Below are positions 24,148 through 36,500 of a stretch of DNA of 64,000 nt, one piece after another. This DNA is from Anaeramoeba flamelloides. Its lineage: Eukaryota > Metamonada > Anaeramoebidae. The notes under the pieces are model-generated. The model saw only the letters and a program-made list of their open reading frames with translations. It searched no databases and was not told the DNA's origin. Numbering within the stretch: the stretch's first letter is position 1; the number at the start of each line of letters is the position of its first letter. The stretch lies in the NCBI GenBank assembly GCA_027625915.1, contig JANTQA010000029.1, positions 2,294,001 through 2,358,000 on the forward strand, read 5' to 3'. The position numbers were made by a program, and so were the translations under genes.

Positions 24148-24345
24148 CAGTCAGTTTCACTTTTAAGGCACAAACTATCAACCAAATTTACTACTCAATA
24201 AAAATTTAAAATTAAGGCACAAAATTTGGAATTTTTTTTTTACAATTTATTTTTACTAGAATTTAGAATTTTGTGCCTTAATTTGAGATTTTTTTTGTGT
24301 ATTAAATTTAGTTGAAAGTTTGTGCCTTAAAAGTGAAACTGACTG
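24148..24345. mobile_element. Palindromic Tc1-type MITE, copy 2
   Basis: Also 198 bases, flanked by TA (24146-24147 and 24346-24347). Ends CAGTCAGTTTCACTTTTAAG are complementary over more than 20 bases. Its left half is more diverged than its right half. It sits 31 bases from the tRNA-like sequence. With copy 1 it brackets the Tc1-like transposon, but they are two separate insertions because each has its own TA pair and both inverted ends. Confidence 0.85.
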
Positions 24346-24347
24346 TA

Positions 24348-25974
24348 TGAAGATAATAAAATTGAATTTTTAATTGAGTAATTTTTCTAATATATTATTT
24401 TTTTTGAAAAAAAAAACTCAAAGTTTTTTACAATTAAATTTTTTTTTTTTTTTTCATTGTAAAAAAATTAACAAATTTAAAATTGAATTGAAAAAAAGTT
24501 ATATAAATTTTTTTTTTTTTTGAAAAAAATCATTTTAATAGGAAACTCTAGTAAAAATTTGTTTTTAATTTTTTAGCATTTTTTTAATATTTTTCTAGTG
24601 ATTACACTATCAAAAATTTGAAAAAATGAATATTTAGATAAAATAAGATGAGGTATAATAATTTTTTTTCAAAATATCGGTTATGTTAATTTTTTTATGA
24701 TAAATTAGAAAAAAATGAAAATTTACTATAGTTTTCCTATTAAAAAAAATTGTTTTTTAAACATTGTTTTTTCAGTTAAAATAAAAATAAAAATCATTTT
24801 TTTGAGATGTTTAAAAAAAACTTTTTTTTTTCAAAGTTCCCAATTTTTAGTACTTTAAAAAATATTTTGAAAAAATTTTTATTTACATTTTTTAAAATTT
24901 TGAATTTTGAAAAAAGTCAAAAACACCCATTTTAAATATTAAATATTTTCGAAACCTCTAAACCTCATAAAGTTTAAAATAAAAAAATTCACAACAATAA
25001 TAAAAATAAAAAAATTTTGAAAAAAAATTTTTGTCTATATCAAATAGATTTTTATATTTCATTTTATCAACTAATATTCACAGTAACTTATGTATTTTTA
25101 TAATTAACTTTGATAAAAGTGAAAAAAAAATTTCAAAATTAAAAAATTTATAACTATTGTAGTTTAAAATATATTATAAATATAAAATTTGAGTAAATCA
25201 AAAAAGGGAAAATCAAAAGAGTAGTAAAAAAATTTTCAATTTTTTTTTTTAAAACCTTCACAAGAGTAAATATGGATGTCTCAAAAAATAGAGTTTTTTT
25301 CAAAAAAATTTGATTTTAGAGATAAATAAACATTAACAAATTGACCCCAAAAAATTGGAATTTATACACAATATGACAAAACATATTACTTAATTAAACT
25401 CAACTTTTAATCTAAAATGGTATCTCAAATAGGTAAATTTTGTTTTGAAAAAAAAATTATTTTATTTTTTTTTTTGAAACAAAATATACCTATTTGAGAC
25501 ACGATTTTTTAATAAAATTTGTTCTCAATTATAAAATTTTGATATTTCTTCAATCTACTCTTCCTCATTTTGTGGGGTCAATGTACTGATGTATATTTAT
25601 CTCTAAAATTTATTTTTTTTGAAAAAAACTCTATTTTTTAAGATATCCATATTTACACTTGTGTTAATTTTTTCAATTTTTTTCACAAAATCACATTTTT
25701 AATCAAAAATTACCCTAGTAAGATGATCTTTAAAATACCAAAAAAAAATTATTTTTGTGTTTTAATGTACCTTTTTTAAAAATGAAAAATTCAAAATTTC
25801 AAAAAAAATTTTTTTTGATAAAAAATCGAAAATTGAGAATAACTTCTAAAATAGAGGAGATACAGAGCTCTAAACTTGAAAAATCAATTTTTAAGATTAT
25901 TTTGAGTTTGGAACGATGAGTAATTCGTTCAGAGATCCAATATTTATAAATTCAATTTTTTTCAATTTATACTT
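24348..25974. other. Gene-free stretch with fold-back
   Basis: No coding content. It is very AT-rich, with imperfect inverted sequences at 24540-24745 (AGGAAACTCTAGTAAAAATT against its partner near 24719-24742) and the larger fold-back at 25259-25664. Confidence 0.5.
25259..25664. repeat. Fold-back element
   Basis: Arms of about 190 bases at roughly 80% identity. The left outer end reads CACAAGAGTAAATATGGATG; the right end is the complement of CACAAGTGTAAATATGGATA. The centre is an A/T hairpin at about 25440-25480 flanked by TCAAATAGGTA and its complement. Confidence 0.7.
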
Positions 25975-26676
25975 CACTACAAGGAAAATTTAAATACCTA
26001 AAATTAAAGTTAGTCAAAACTATACATTGGATTTAAGTTATACTTCTTTTATAAATTATTTTTTCAAAGTTATCATAATTTTATGTAATAAAAAAAGGAT
26101 AGCTTTTAAACTCTTGAAAATCTGAATACCCCCCTTTTCAAAAATACCGACTTTTGAAAAAAACACCTATTTTCAGGGTATATTTTTTATTGGAAAAAGT
26201 TGAAATGAATTAATTTTTGATTGAACATTAAGATTGAAAAAAGAATATATGTTAAAGCAATTTGCAGAAAACAGCCGGGAACGTATATAAAAACCCAAAC
26301 ATGGAAAAAAATAAAATGATAAAAAATATTCCAAAAAAAGATAAAATATCAGATTTTCAATTTAATTTAGCAATATCTTTTGATTGAAATATTTTGTGCT
26401 ATTTTCAAATTGAAAAATATGTTTCCTTTTATACTATTAAAAAAATACTTGAAAATTATCTCTCTACTAAGTCAATTAAAAAATTCAAAAATTTTACAAT
26501 TAAAAATGAAAAAAATATTACTGAAAAATTTCATTTTTTTTTCAATTCCTATTAATATCTATTAAAGTTGTAAACCTCATTGAAAAATTGTTATGTATAA
26601 TAATGTTTATTATATGAGTGTTTTTGAAAAATACAAAATTTAGAGATTTTTTTTTGAAAAAATTTTCCTTGTAGTG
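25975..26676. mobile_element. Non-autonomous element with CACTA-type ends
   Basis: Both ends read CACTACAAGGAAAATTT inward (17 identical bases), 702 bases apart. CACTA followed by CAAG is the classic terminus of En/Spm (CACTA) transposons. No transposase is encoded. A 3-base target duplication is not evident (CTT left, TTG right), so family assignment rests on the ends alone. Confidence 0.6.
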
Positions 26677-27055
26677 TTGTGTATTAATTATTAAATACCT
26701 AAATGAGATAATTTTGTATTCTCTCTTTAGACGAGAAAAGTAATTAAAAAAAAAATTTCCAAAATGATAAATTTTTTAATGTGAGACCTTTTTTAAAATC
26801 CAAATAATTTATTATTCAAAGATTTTAAATTGATTGTGATGAATCTAATTTCAAAATTGAATATCGAAATTATATTTTATTTTTCTACAAGTTTTCTTTA
26901 TTAAATTTTCAGTTTTTGTTATTTTTTTGATTTCTGGCTTTCATAAAAGTTCATTTACAAAATATTTAGAACAATTTAAACTAACACTCAAATTTATATG
27001 GTTTATAATTACATATAATTTACCCCTATGTCTTCAAAATGGAGATATAAACTCT

Positions 27056-27660
27056 TTTTCAAAAATTGTGACTCACTTGAAATAATAAATTGAAAAAAAA
27101 AAATTTATCCTTTAGTATTCAAGAACAATTAATAACTAAATATGATTTGAAATTCACTTTTAAGTCATTCTAAAAATATAAAAGCCTGATATATTAAAAA
27201 TTAAAAAAAATAAAACCAAAAACTAAAAAAAAGTGAGTCAAAATTTTTGAAATGAGCATTACCCATTTTTTATTACTGAACTTTCACTGAAAAAAAGTTG
27301 AACAACAAGATTTTTTATAAATAATTAAATCCTTTTTCAAAGACATTACATAGTCTCAATTTTCTTAGTGATTATTTGTCTCTCGAAGATCTTTTTTTTT
27401 TTTCTACATGATCTTTTTAAAAAAAAAAAAAAGAAAAAAAAGAATAAAAGAAAAAAAAAGAAAAATTTTTCAAAAACAAAGAAAAAGAAAAACAAAAGAA
27501 AAACAAAAGAAAAAAAAAAATTTGAAAAAGCAAAACTAAAATTTGCAAAATTAGAAAAAATGATTCTGATCCAAAAATTTGAAAATATTTTTTGTAAAGA
27601 ATACTGGAATAAACCCTCAAAATAACTCCCATTAACATTATAAAGTGAGTCAAAATTTAT
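27056..27660. mobile_element. Dispersed TIR repeat with TGACTCACTT ends, copy 1
   Basis: Outer ends TCAAAAATTGTGACTCACTT and the complement of TCATAAATTTTGACTCACTT; a further inward copy of the same motif lies near 27229-27250. The whole body, including GAAAAAAAGTTGAACAACAA and a GAAGATC-T-run block, recurs at 62065-62600. Reading frames across its A-rich part give only K/N or F strings and are not real genes. Confidence 0.7.
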
Positions 27661-27753
27661 GAAAAATAGTTTATTTATCTTTTTTTCTAATATTTTCAGG
27701 CAATCAAAAAAAAATTATCATGAATTTTTTTTTGGAAATTTCAGGATTTTAGA

Positions 27754-28543
27754 TTAAGGATTATCTAAAAAAAGACCACTATTACCTTCACATGGATTAA
27801 AACATCTCTGAAATGGATTCTTTATTTTATGATATCCAGAAGAACGATCAAATTTCAAATTTTTAGGAATAGGTAAATTTTACATGATCAGTTTCTTCAT
27901 TGTCAGCCTTTAAGTGAAAACCACAACCCAACCATGTTTGTTCCAACTCAATTTTTTCAAAGGCAGTGATAGATTGGAAGGCAATAATTCAATTAGAACG
28001 ATCATCGTTGGGTTGTGTACATTGAATTTATCGAAATGTAATTTTTTCTTTGTCATTTTAAAACTAATTTAAAATGAAAAGGGGAAAAGTTAGAAGTGAT
28101 TTATTTTTCATTTGCCATTCATTTTCATTATTTGTTTTTCTCAAATGTGAAAAAGATTTTTTTAATTTTTTTATTTTTTCAAATTTTTATTTTTAGAATT
28201 TTTTTGATCTTATTTGTGAAAAAAGTTATTAATGTGTTCTTTTCGATAAAAAAAAACACATTTTTGTTGGAAACGATGAAATTAAATATCGTCAATTTCG
28301 CTTTAAAAAGAAAAAACAATTTCTTTTTCATTTTTTTGAGGTTGCTAAAAATTAGCTGCTCGGAAAAAATGACAAAAGAATTTAAAAATTCAAGAAATGT
28401 TTTTGCCTTTGAAATTTTGCAAAAAAATTCTCGAAAATTGTGCATTATAGGTTTCTGGTTAATTTAAAAAGATAAAGCGTCTAAAACTGTGATGTTTTAA
28501 CCCACGTTACACCCGAAATGGCCTTTTTTTAGATAGTCCTTAA
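27754..28543. mobile_element. Non-autonomous element ending at TTAA, long copy
   Basis: TTAAGGATTATCTAAAAAAA at left pairs with the complement of TTAAGGACTATCTAAAAAAA at right. Starting and ending exactly at TTAA suggests a piggyBac-type target. The interior shares CCACAACCCAACCATGTTT with the shorter element at 36086-36514. The 123-codon frame inside is F/K-rich and shows no domain. Confidence 0.65.
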
Positions 28544-30332
28544 TTAACAAAGAACGAAAATAAAAATCTGATAAAAAAACTTTCAAGTGTAAAATCCAGT
28601 CTTCCCAATTTCAACTATCTTTTAATTTATCTCATTATTTGGAGGATATGGGTTTTAATGCATATTTCAGCATTCAAAAAAGGTATTTTTTTTCACCCTT
28701 TCTATTGACGTTGTTTATTTTCTACTAATTTACTTTTTTCAGGAACCTTCCTAAAATATCTCTATATAATTTAGTAAAAAATTCACTGAAATTATTTCTC
28801 CAAGATAATATACAATTTAGTAAACACTTGTCACATTTTGAAAATATTACTGTTTACACAAAATGAGCTAGTGAATCAAAAAAACAAATAAAAACTAAAA
28901 AAATTATTTTAATTCTTCAGAACCAGATCAATATCACTTACACCTTAACAAATATAGATATTTGTATTGTATATTTCGAATTTATTGATCACCCACATCC
29001 TTAATTAGGTTAAAATTTCATCTAATGTTGTTAAAATAAAATGTGCAGAAAAGTTTAAGCCTTGTTTCAAAAAAAAGTGTGTTTTTTTGTTATAGAAGAC
29101 ATCTACCCCAACCGATCAAAGAAACCAACAATAAACCCTAATTAAATATGGTATTGGTTTCTTAAACTGCTAATATTCAAATCAAAATTCTAAAAGTCAA
29201 GGATCAATTTGGAAAAGTTATCTCAAAAAATAGAGTAAATTTCAACTATCAGAAAAACCAAAAAATTCAAAGAAAATTGAGAATATTACAAAAAATTTTG
29301 AACAAATTGTATGAATAATTTAAATTTGACTGAAAATATCAAGGGGTTTACTTTCAAAATTGATTTGAACTTAGGTATCATATTGAGTAGTCAATTGAGT
29401 GTTGCATTGGAACAAGAAGAAAAAAAAGAACGAATTATATTTTGAAAAACTGATTATAGTCGTTCGGAATGCATTTTATTGATCACTGTAATTTTCCATT
29501 TTTCCAATTCTTCTTTCATTTAAGATTCTGAGATCACCCAATTATCTCAATGTATATTAAATATAAAAAAGGAAAAAACAAACAAATTGAGATCAATAAC
29601 AAATTACCATCTATTTCTTTATATACTCTTTTTAAAAAAAAAAAAGAGGAAAATTAAGTGAAAATTTTTTTCCATTTATCAATCAAATATCATATTGCCT
29701 TTTCCAACTCGAGCATCTGAAATTAAAATTTCTAAATAGAAATCAAATAGAAACTCTGTTTTAGATGTGGTAAAAATCTGTTCTATATCCTAAACCTTGA
29801 GCACAACGCTTTGAATTTATCCAATCTTAATTTTTTGGAAATCAATACTTTTGAAAAATAAACGATCAGAGGAAAAAAGGAAAATTGATCCCACCGAAGG
29901 ATAATTTTTTCACATCACAAAACAATTATACAAACGATTTTTACTCACTGTTAATTTCAAAAATGTCAAAAAGTGGTGTTTGTTCCTGACACGATCTTTC
30001 GGTGATTTTGGTAAAGGGATAAAATAGGTAAAAATTGATATTGACTTTTAAGAAAACAAGTGAAGTTGTGTTGTTGTTTTGGTGTACTACTATTCAATTT
30101 TTGTCTCCTTTGTTTTGTTTGTTTTTTTTTTTTTTTTTTATTATTTTTTTTGAATTTTAACGTTTTTTAACCACTTTTTTCCGAACAAAAAAAAAAAAAA
30201 AAATAAAAAAAAAAAAAAACAAAAGAAATTAAAAAAAAAATCAACTCACTTTAATTTTATTAAGGGAAATTAAAGAAGAGAAATATTTGTGAATATCAAT
30301 TTGGAAAGAGACTTTCAAAAAGAACCTTAAAT
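28544..30332. other. Gene-free stretch
   Basis: No exon is seen. 29000-29450 is loosely similar to 52800-53200 (shared AAGGGGTTTA... context), probably an ancient repeat. 29575-29690 repeats at 31590-31690. Confidence 0.5.
29575..29690. repeat. Direct repeat flanking ELOF1, left copy
   Basis: Shares CAAATTACCATCTATTTCTT and AAATTAAGTGAAAATTTTTT with 31590-31690 in the same orientation, about 85% identical over roughly 100 bases. The copies lie on either side of the ELOF1 gene about 2 kb apart. Confidence 0.65.
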
Positions 30333-31022
30333 TTAATTCTTTTTGTGTTTTCTTCTTTTTTCTTTTTTACTACGTTTTTTGCTTCTTTTTTTTTTCTTTT
30401 TTGAAGATCGGTGTGATCTGTGCCTTCTTTCTGATCGCTTTTCACTTTTCTTTCTTTTCTTTTTCCTTCTTGAGGACTTGTAATCGGAACTTTCGTCAGA
30501 GTCCGATACACTTTTGGATGATTTTTCATTGATCGAATCGCTATCGATAAGAAAATCGTTTTCTTTTTCTTTTTCCTTTTCCTTCTCTTTTTCTTTTTCT
30601 TTTTCCTTGTTTTCGCCGTACTCGTTTGTGTGTTTATTAGTGGTTTCGTTTTCAGATTCGTTATTTTTTTCATAATCATCGTCATCGTCGTTATCATCGT
30701 CACCAAGACCAGAGGCCATTAGCCCCGTACCAGTAATCCTTACACCGTCAGTAAATTGATCATCTCCTTCGGTTTTAGTGGATTCCTTTTCACAAAAATC
30801 TAGCCATTCATAATAGACATCAATTGCCGCACTTAGATTGGTGATTTGTGATCGGAAATCACGCTTGCAAACCACACACTGTAAAGTTGCAATCGCATCG
30901 ATTCTTTTTAATTTAACAGTTACTGATTCGTGGTGATTGCAAAAGGGACAATTGAATACAGTCTCAAGTGGCCTTTTCACAACACGCTTAGGCTTTGCTT
31001 TTTTACTTTTACGTCTTCCCAT
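30333..31022 (-). CDS. ELOF1: Transcription elongation factor 1 (Elf1/ELOF1)
   Basis: Small zinc protein that rides on elongating RNA polymerase II and aids transcription through chromatin and DNA damage. The first 80 residues are a complete ELOF1 domain: basic head MGRRKSKKAKPKR, zinc pairs CPFC (25-28) and CVVC (49-52), then DFRSQITNLSAAIDVYYEWL. Family members are usually 80-145 residues; this one has 229. The extra C-terminal 150 residues hold an Asp-rich stretch (DDDNDDDDD), a KEKEKE tract, a Ser-rich part and a strongly basic RRKKKRKKSEKR tail, possibly for chromatin or RNA contact. Single exon with ATG at 31022. Confidence 0.93.
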   Translation of the reverse strand: MGRRKSKKAKPKRVVKRPLETVFNCPFCNHHESVTVKLKRIDAIATLQCVVCKRDFRSQITNLSAAIDVYYEWLDFCEKESTKTEGDDQFTDGVRITGTGLMASGLGDDDNDDDDDYEKNNESENETTNKHTNEYGENKEKEKEKEKEKEKEKENDFLIDSDSINEKSSKSVSDSDESSDYKSSRRKKKRKKSEKRSERRHRSHRSSKKKKKRSKKRSKKEKRRKHKKN

Positions 31023-32904
31023 TCAAGATGTTAAAATTTGTTTTGACTTTTCTTTTTATTTGTTAATTTGTTTTACGGAAATTTTTTTGGTTATGAAGAA
31101 ATGAAGATTTTGATTGTTGAATATTTATCAAAGAAAATGAATTTATTTTTGGCAAAGTTTTGACTTTAATGCAGTGTTATTCAAGTAGAAACTCTTTTCG
31201 GGACCCCTTTAATTTTTATAAATAAATTCTATCTTTCTGTTTATTCAATTATTTTGGAAAGATATTTTAAGAAACAGAAATAATGAAAGAGAAAAAATCA
31301 TTCTTGTTTTCCTTCCATGTAAATTGTTTTATCATGGTTGGAGAAATTTCAATCAGTTTAGATAATGGTTCTAATTATATTTTTTAGTAGCGATCTGTTC
31401 AACTTAACCGATACTAAATAAATATTGTTTAAAGAAAAATCAGGATCAGTAAAATGATTACTTATTTTTAGAATTTAAATGGGTTAAGATTTTTACAGGT
31501 TATCCTTTTTTAATCCTAAAGAAAGGTATTGCTGTGGACTCTTAAAAACCCTCGAAGGTTGCCCGGTTAATCCCAACACAAAGTACTAACAAATAAATAG
31601 AGATCATACAAATTACCATCTATTTCTTGAAGACTCTTTTTTAAAAAGAAAAAAGAGAAAAATTAAGTGAAAATTTTTTCCCATTTATTTTGATAAGGTT
31701 TATTAAAATTTTGTTTTTATTTCCTGTTTTAATTCAAAGGTCTGTCGTGTCCAAAATAATGAAATCTCAAAAATGAATGAGATTATTTCTTGGTTACTAT
31801 GATCAAAGTAATCTTTACTTATTGTTATTCTTTAAGGACTATTTTTCTGAGATCAAAATAATAAAATTGTTGATAAACATGTTCTTAAAGAATTCAATAA
31901 TCTTACAACCAAATTTACCAGCTGATAATTTCTTATAAAAATAATATTGAAAAATTTTCTCAATTAAAAAAATTTTCACAATTTTACCTTTATGTCTTTA
32001 CCTTAATTTGATTGTAAATTGAATAATTTTCATTTAATAATCTAAAAACACAAACTACTTCCTCAAGCTGTTCTAAACATTATTTACAGTAAATTTTACC
32101 AGTTTGAAATGTTTTAAATATGAACCTAAACATGAAAATCCCTTGAAGTCATATCATTTTTTTAAAAAAGTTTTTCTTTAGAGAAAAAATCATTTTGAGA
32201 ATTTTTTTTTTTGTTTGTGTTTTTAATTTTGAAATTAGTAATTTTTTTATCTAATTTCTTCAGTATGAAAAATCTTTTTGAGGAGTGAAAATAAAAAAGA
32301 ATGATAATAAAACATCCTCTGGGGGTGGGGGGTAGTCCTTAAGCGCGATCCTAATTGTCTGTTCTGTTAGAACTAAAACTCTATATTGTAAATCGAAAAC
32401 ATTGTTCCAAAAGAATCTGTTTGCAAGGAAAGATAATTTATTACAATAATACGTTTTTTTGGGATTTTATTCTAACAACTAAAAAAAAAGATATTCTCCC
32501 AAAAAATTTTTAGTAATATTCAAAAAAAAAAGTTCAATTTTCAAAAGCTATTTGATTACCTGATACTTTACTTACTTTCTACTGTATCTGAAAGTATATG
32601 ATTTAGACAACTTTAGAATACTGTAAAATGAAGTTAAAAGCGCTGGATTTGAAATTATTTTGATTTTCAAACCTTTTCCAGGCAAATTTTGAATTTGGTG
32701 AGTTAACTTAGTTTTACCAAAATGACAATTTTCAAAATAAATTGAAATTAATTGACTATTGAATTCTTGAAGATTAGAGATAACAGATTTTGATTTTATT
32801 TCAAAAAATTATTAAATTTCTTGAAAATGATGAATAGATAATATTTCATTTCAAATGTTCTGAATTGAAAGAACAAACTAGTATTATCATATAAACTAAA
32901 CCAT
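31023..32904. other. Gene-free stretch
   Basis: Nothing coding is visible. It includes the right-hand direct repeat at 31590-31690 and a G-rich spot (GGGGGTGGGGGG) at 32320-32332. Confidence 0.5.
31590..31690. repeat. Direct repeat flanking ELOF1, right copy
   Basis: Same-orientation partner of 29575-29690 (about 85% identity). No terminal structure is visible, so the element type is unknown. Confidence 0.65.
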
Positions 32905-33590
32905 TTTTCAAATAAAAGGGCACAAGAAAATTTCAAGAATTATTGATAATTGAATCAAATTAATTGTAGTATCATTCTAAAATATTAGAAACCCTTTAAA
33001 ACATAAAAAAAGAACTTAAACGAATATTTAAAACTCATTAAAACCAAATATAAAAATTAAAATTAAATATTATAGAAATTGATGTCTCAATTTTATTTGA
33101 AATGGGTTATCTGGTTTTGTAAATTATCAAGAAAAAAATATATCAAATCAATAAAAAACGTTGAACAATGTGGATTGTTAAAACGTTCTTTACATTTAAT
33201 TGATAACTCTTTACACATCAGACTTTTGTTCTTTAAAGTCCCATTTTCAAATAAATTCATAATTTGTCTGGGTATTTTGTTGGAATTGTTATTTTTTTTT
33301 CTTTATTTCTCTTTTCTTTGTTCCATACATCAATCCAATAATGATCTTTCAAAATTCCTATATCTAACTTATTTAAAATCAAACTTAAACTGTTTCCATT
33401 TATACACTGGTACATTATTTCCAAATTGGTTTCTTCTAATCTTGTTTTTTGTTTTTCGTTATCCAACTGTCCAATATGCATAAATTAAAAAAAAACAAAA
33501 AATGAAAAAATGTATAATTAAAATGAAAATCACAAATAAGTAATTATCTTATTAACAATCAAATTCGATAGTATTAATGTTTTTATGTAC
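32905..33590 (-). repeat. Duplicated segment, copy 1, with gene trace
   Basis: The minus strand matches 41200-41915 on the plus strand, covering a coding trace and about 350 bases downstream. An open frame (33481-33257) encodes LEETNLEIMYQCINGNSLSL and DHYWIDVWNKEK, ending TIPTKYPDKL-stop. The upstream part (about 33615-33549) encodes a segment ending LILSNLIVNK. At the point where copy 2 has an intron donor (GTAATT), this copy has ATAATT, so splicing there is doubtful. The family is not recognised. The long plus-strand frame over the same bases is a shadow. Confidence 0.6.
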
Positions 33591-33599
33591 CTGTCCTTT

Positions 33600-36500
33600 T
33601 GTTCGAAAGGGGGTTTATTTAATAATATTTATTATTTTTTTTTTTTTATTTTAATTATTATTTGGAATTATTATGTTAATTTGAAAATATTTAAATGATT
33701 TGGAAATAAAAATTAAAACGTATTGATACTTTTATTCTTTTTTTTTTACCAATTTCCCGAAATAGGTAATATTATATCATTAATTTTTGCTAAAAAATCA
33801 AATTTTAAAGCTTTTCAAAAAAGTTTTTTTGCAATTTTTGTAACTGATCCATTTTTTTTTTTTTCTTATATGCTTTTTTTCAACAAAAAGAAAAAAATGA
33901 TTGAACAATCTTCGTCAAATAAGTGATTGTTTTGTTTTCAAGTTTAAAATCCTTGTAGTGTTTTTTTAGAAATGAAGTGGGTATCAACGCTATAAATTTA
34001 ACTTTGTTTCTAATATGATGTATACCTTTAAAAAATTATATTATGGTAATTAAGAACTAGATTCTACAATAATTAACAAAAAAAATTAAAATAAAAATGG
34101 AAAACTTACAATTTTACTACTTTACAAGATTAAAAAATCCCGAAAACATAAATAAAATCCCATGCCAGAATGTTGAAATTGCGAATAAAAGGTTAGATTT
34201 TTAAATTTTTACACAGGTGATAAGACAATTAAACTTGACATTCTATTTTATTTATGAAAAAAATCAATAAATTATTATTTTAAGAAGAACTTTAAAGAAT
34301 AGTAAAATCAACCAGATACAACAAAAGTTAAAAATCTTTTTTTCAGATGCTCTTTGAAAATTGTAAAAAACTGGAATTTTTAAACTTTATGGTTGCACCC
34401 CCCTAATGTTGTTTTTTATATTTACCTAAAAAACAAAAACAAAAATCAAAATGATTTAAATTTTTATTTCAATTTCATTTTCAATATCTCTTGTAACTCA
34501 ACTTATAAAATGATTAAACTCCATTTCACTCAAAATTGACCAGCCCAAAAATGAAAAAATCAATTTTTATTTAAGAATAAACCAAATTAAAATTGTTTAG
34601 AAATAAAAGTAATAATAAACTTTCGATTAAAGTTGAGATTCATATAAGAAAATCAAGAAAAAAACTTTTAACTTGAAAAAAAAAAAAAAAAAAAAATGCT
34701 ATTAAAATTGGAGTACCCTTTCATTGTAATGAATTGTGAAAATTTTCAATTTCTTTCAAAAATTATATTTGTTGACAATAAGATTTTTGAAATATAAAAG
34801 TATTGATTTTAAAAGAAAATACAAATTAACTTACTTGTGGGTTAATTCGAAGTTTCAAACATTTTTTTTTATTCAAATTGACTTTTTTACCGAAAATTAA
34901 ATTAAAAAAAAAAGATTGAAAGAATAGAAACTAAAAAAAAGAAAAAAAAAGTAAACAATAAAAAAAAAAATAGACGAAATTAGAAAATTCATTTTAAGAA
35001 TAATTTTTTAAATAAAAAAGAACACATTCTATTTCTATAATAAAACTTGACCCATTTGGTTGAAAGAGAGCTTCTTTTTAAGATCAAATATTTTTTCAAA
35101 ATATCTTACCATTAAACAAATAAAATCTTAAAACATATTGTAAAAATGATTAAAAAAATGATAATTGAAGTTAATCAAATTATGGAAGATATTTATGCAT
35201 TTATCAGTAGTAATAAGTTTTAACTTTACAATTAGTGGAATTTTATTTTTCTAGATTTAATAATTTCTTCTTATTGATACCTTGCCTTATATATATATAA
35301 TTTAGAGGTAAAACAATAATTATTTAAAAATCTTTATTTTAATATCTCAGAAGTTATTTCAAAACTCAAATACTATATAATTAAAGTGAATTTCCTTACA
35401 CCCCTTTCATTTATTATAAGAGATCTTTTTTATTATTCAAATTAAATAATTTTGAAACTACTATTATCAAAAAAAAAAAACTGACCCAAATCCGATAACA
35501 CATGTTAACAAAATAAAATCTGTGTTTTTTTTTCTTCTTTTTACAATACAACATCTTTTATACTATTCTATTCAATATCAAAAAATCAAATTAATTTTGA
35601 GGGTAATATCCTATAATTATTTAGTAAATTTTAAATGAGGAATAGAATTATTTGAAAAATTGATAGATTGTTATCAAAATAAAATCTGTGATTTTTTTTT
35701 ATCTTTTTACAATACAACTTCCAATTCACTACCTAGTAGTATCACTAAGTTATATTCAATTTTGAAAATCAATTCCTTGATGTTTTAAGTAAAATTTTAT
35801 ATTCGGAAAGCAATGCGTTCAAAAATTTTTTGGTATTTTTTCAATTTTTTTGATTTCTTTTTGTTTTTTTGATGAAAAATAATAAAAAATTTAATTGAAT
35901 TTTATTCATTTTTCTTGAGACATTTTACATTTTGATCCTTTATTTTTTTAAAATTTCCTTTTGAACAATAGAACTTTAAGAAGCCAAAACCAGATTTACT
36001 GATGGTTTATTGTTGGTTTCTTTGATTGGTTGATGTCTAGAGCTTCTCGAAAAAAGAAACACCATTTTTTATTTTGAAACATAAATTAAGGACTATCTAA
36101 AATAAAGCTACCACAGAGGTCATAAGAATTAAACCATCAGTGAATTAGAGTCTTTATTTCTTGAGATCCAGAAGTTATATAAATTTTGGAAAATTTCTGC
36201 ATAGGTAATGTGGCCAGAACAGATACTTAATTAGAATTTTCCACTAAAAAACCACAGACCAACTATGTTTCTTCCAATTGAAGTATTGTCTGGTTTCCAA
36301 TAAAAACCTCTGAAAAAATTTAACTTCGAAGAAACATGGTTGGGTTGTGGTTTTTATTACCTTCTTCTAATTAAGTATCTGATCTGGTAAAATTACCTAT
36401 TCAAAAATTTCGAAATTTTAAAGTTCTTTTGGATCTAAAGCCATAAACAATATAATTCACACATGTTATAATTCTTAAGGCCTCTGTGGTAGCTTTATTT

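Noticed and set aside
27368-27653. Lysine-rich and phenylalanine-rich frames on both strands
   Set aside because: They are translations of A-rich repeat DNA; the other copy at 62 kb does not keep the frame.
28096-28467. 123-codon frame inside the TTAA-ended element, considered as a transposase remnant
   Set aside because: F/K/I-rich only, no piggyBac DDD motif or zinc finger, and absent from the shorter copy.
33079-33483. 134-codon plus-strand frame
   Set aside because: The duplicated partner segment conserves the minus-strand reading instead, so this is a shadow.
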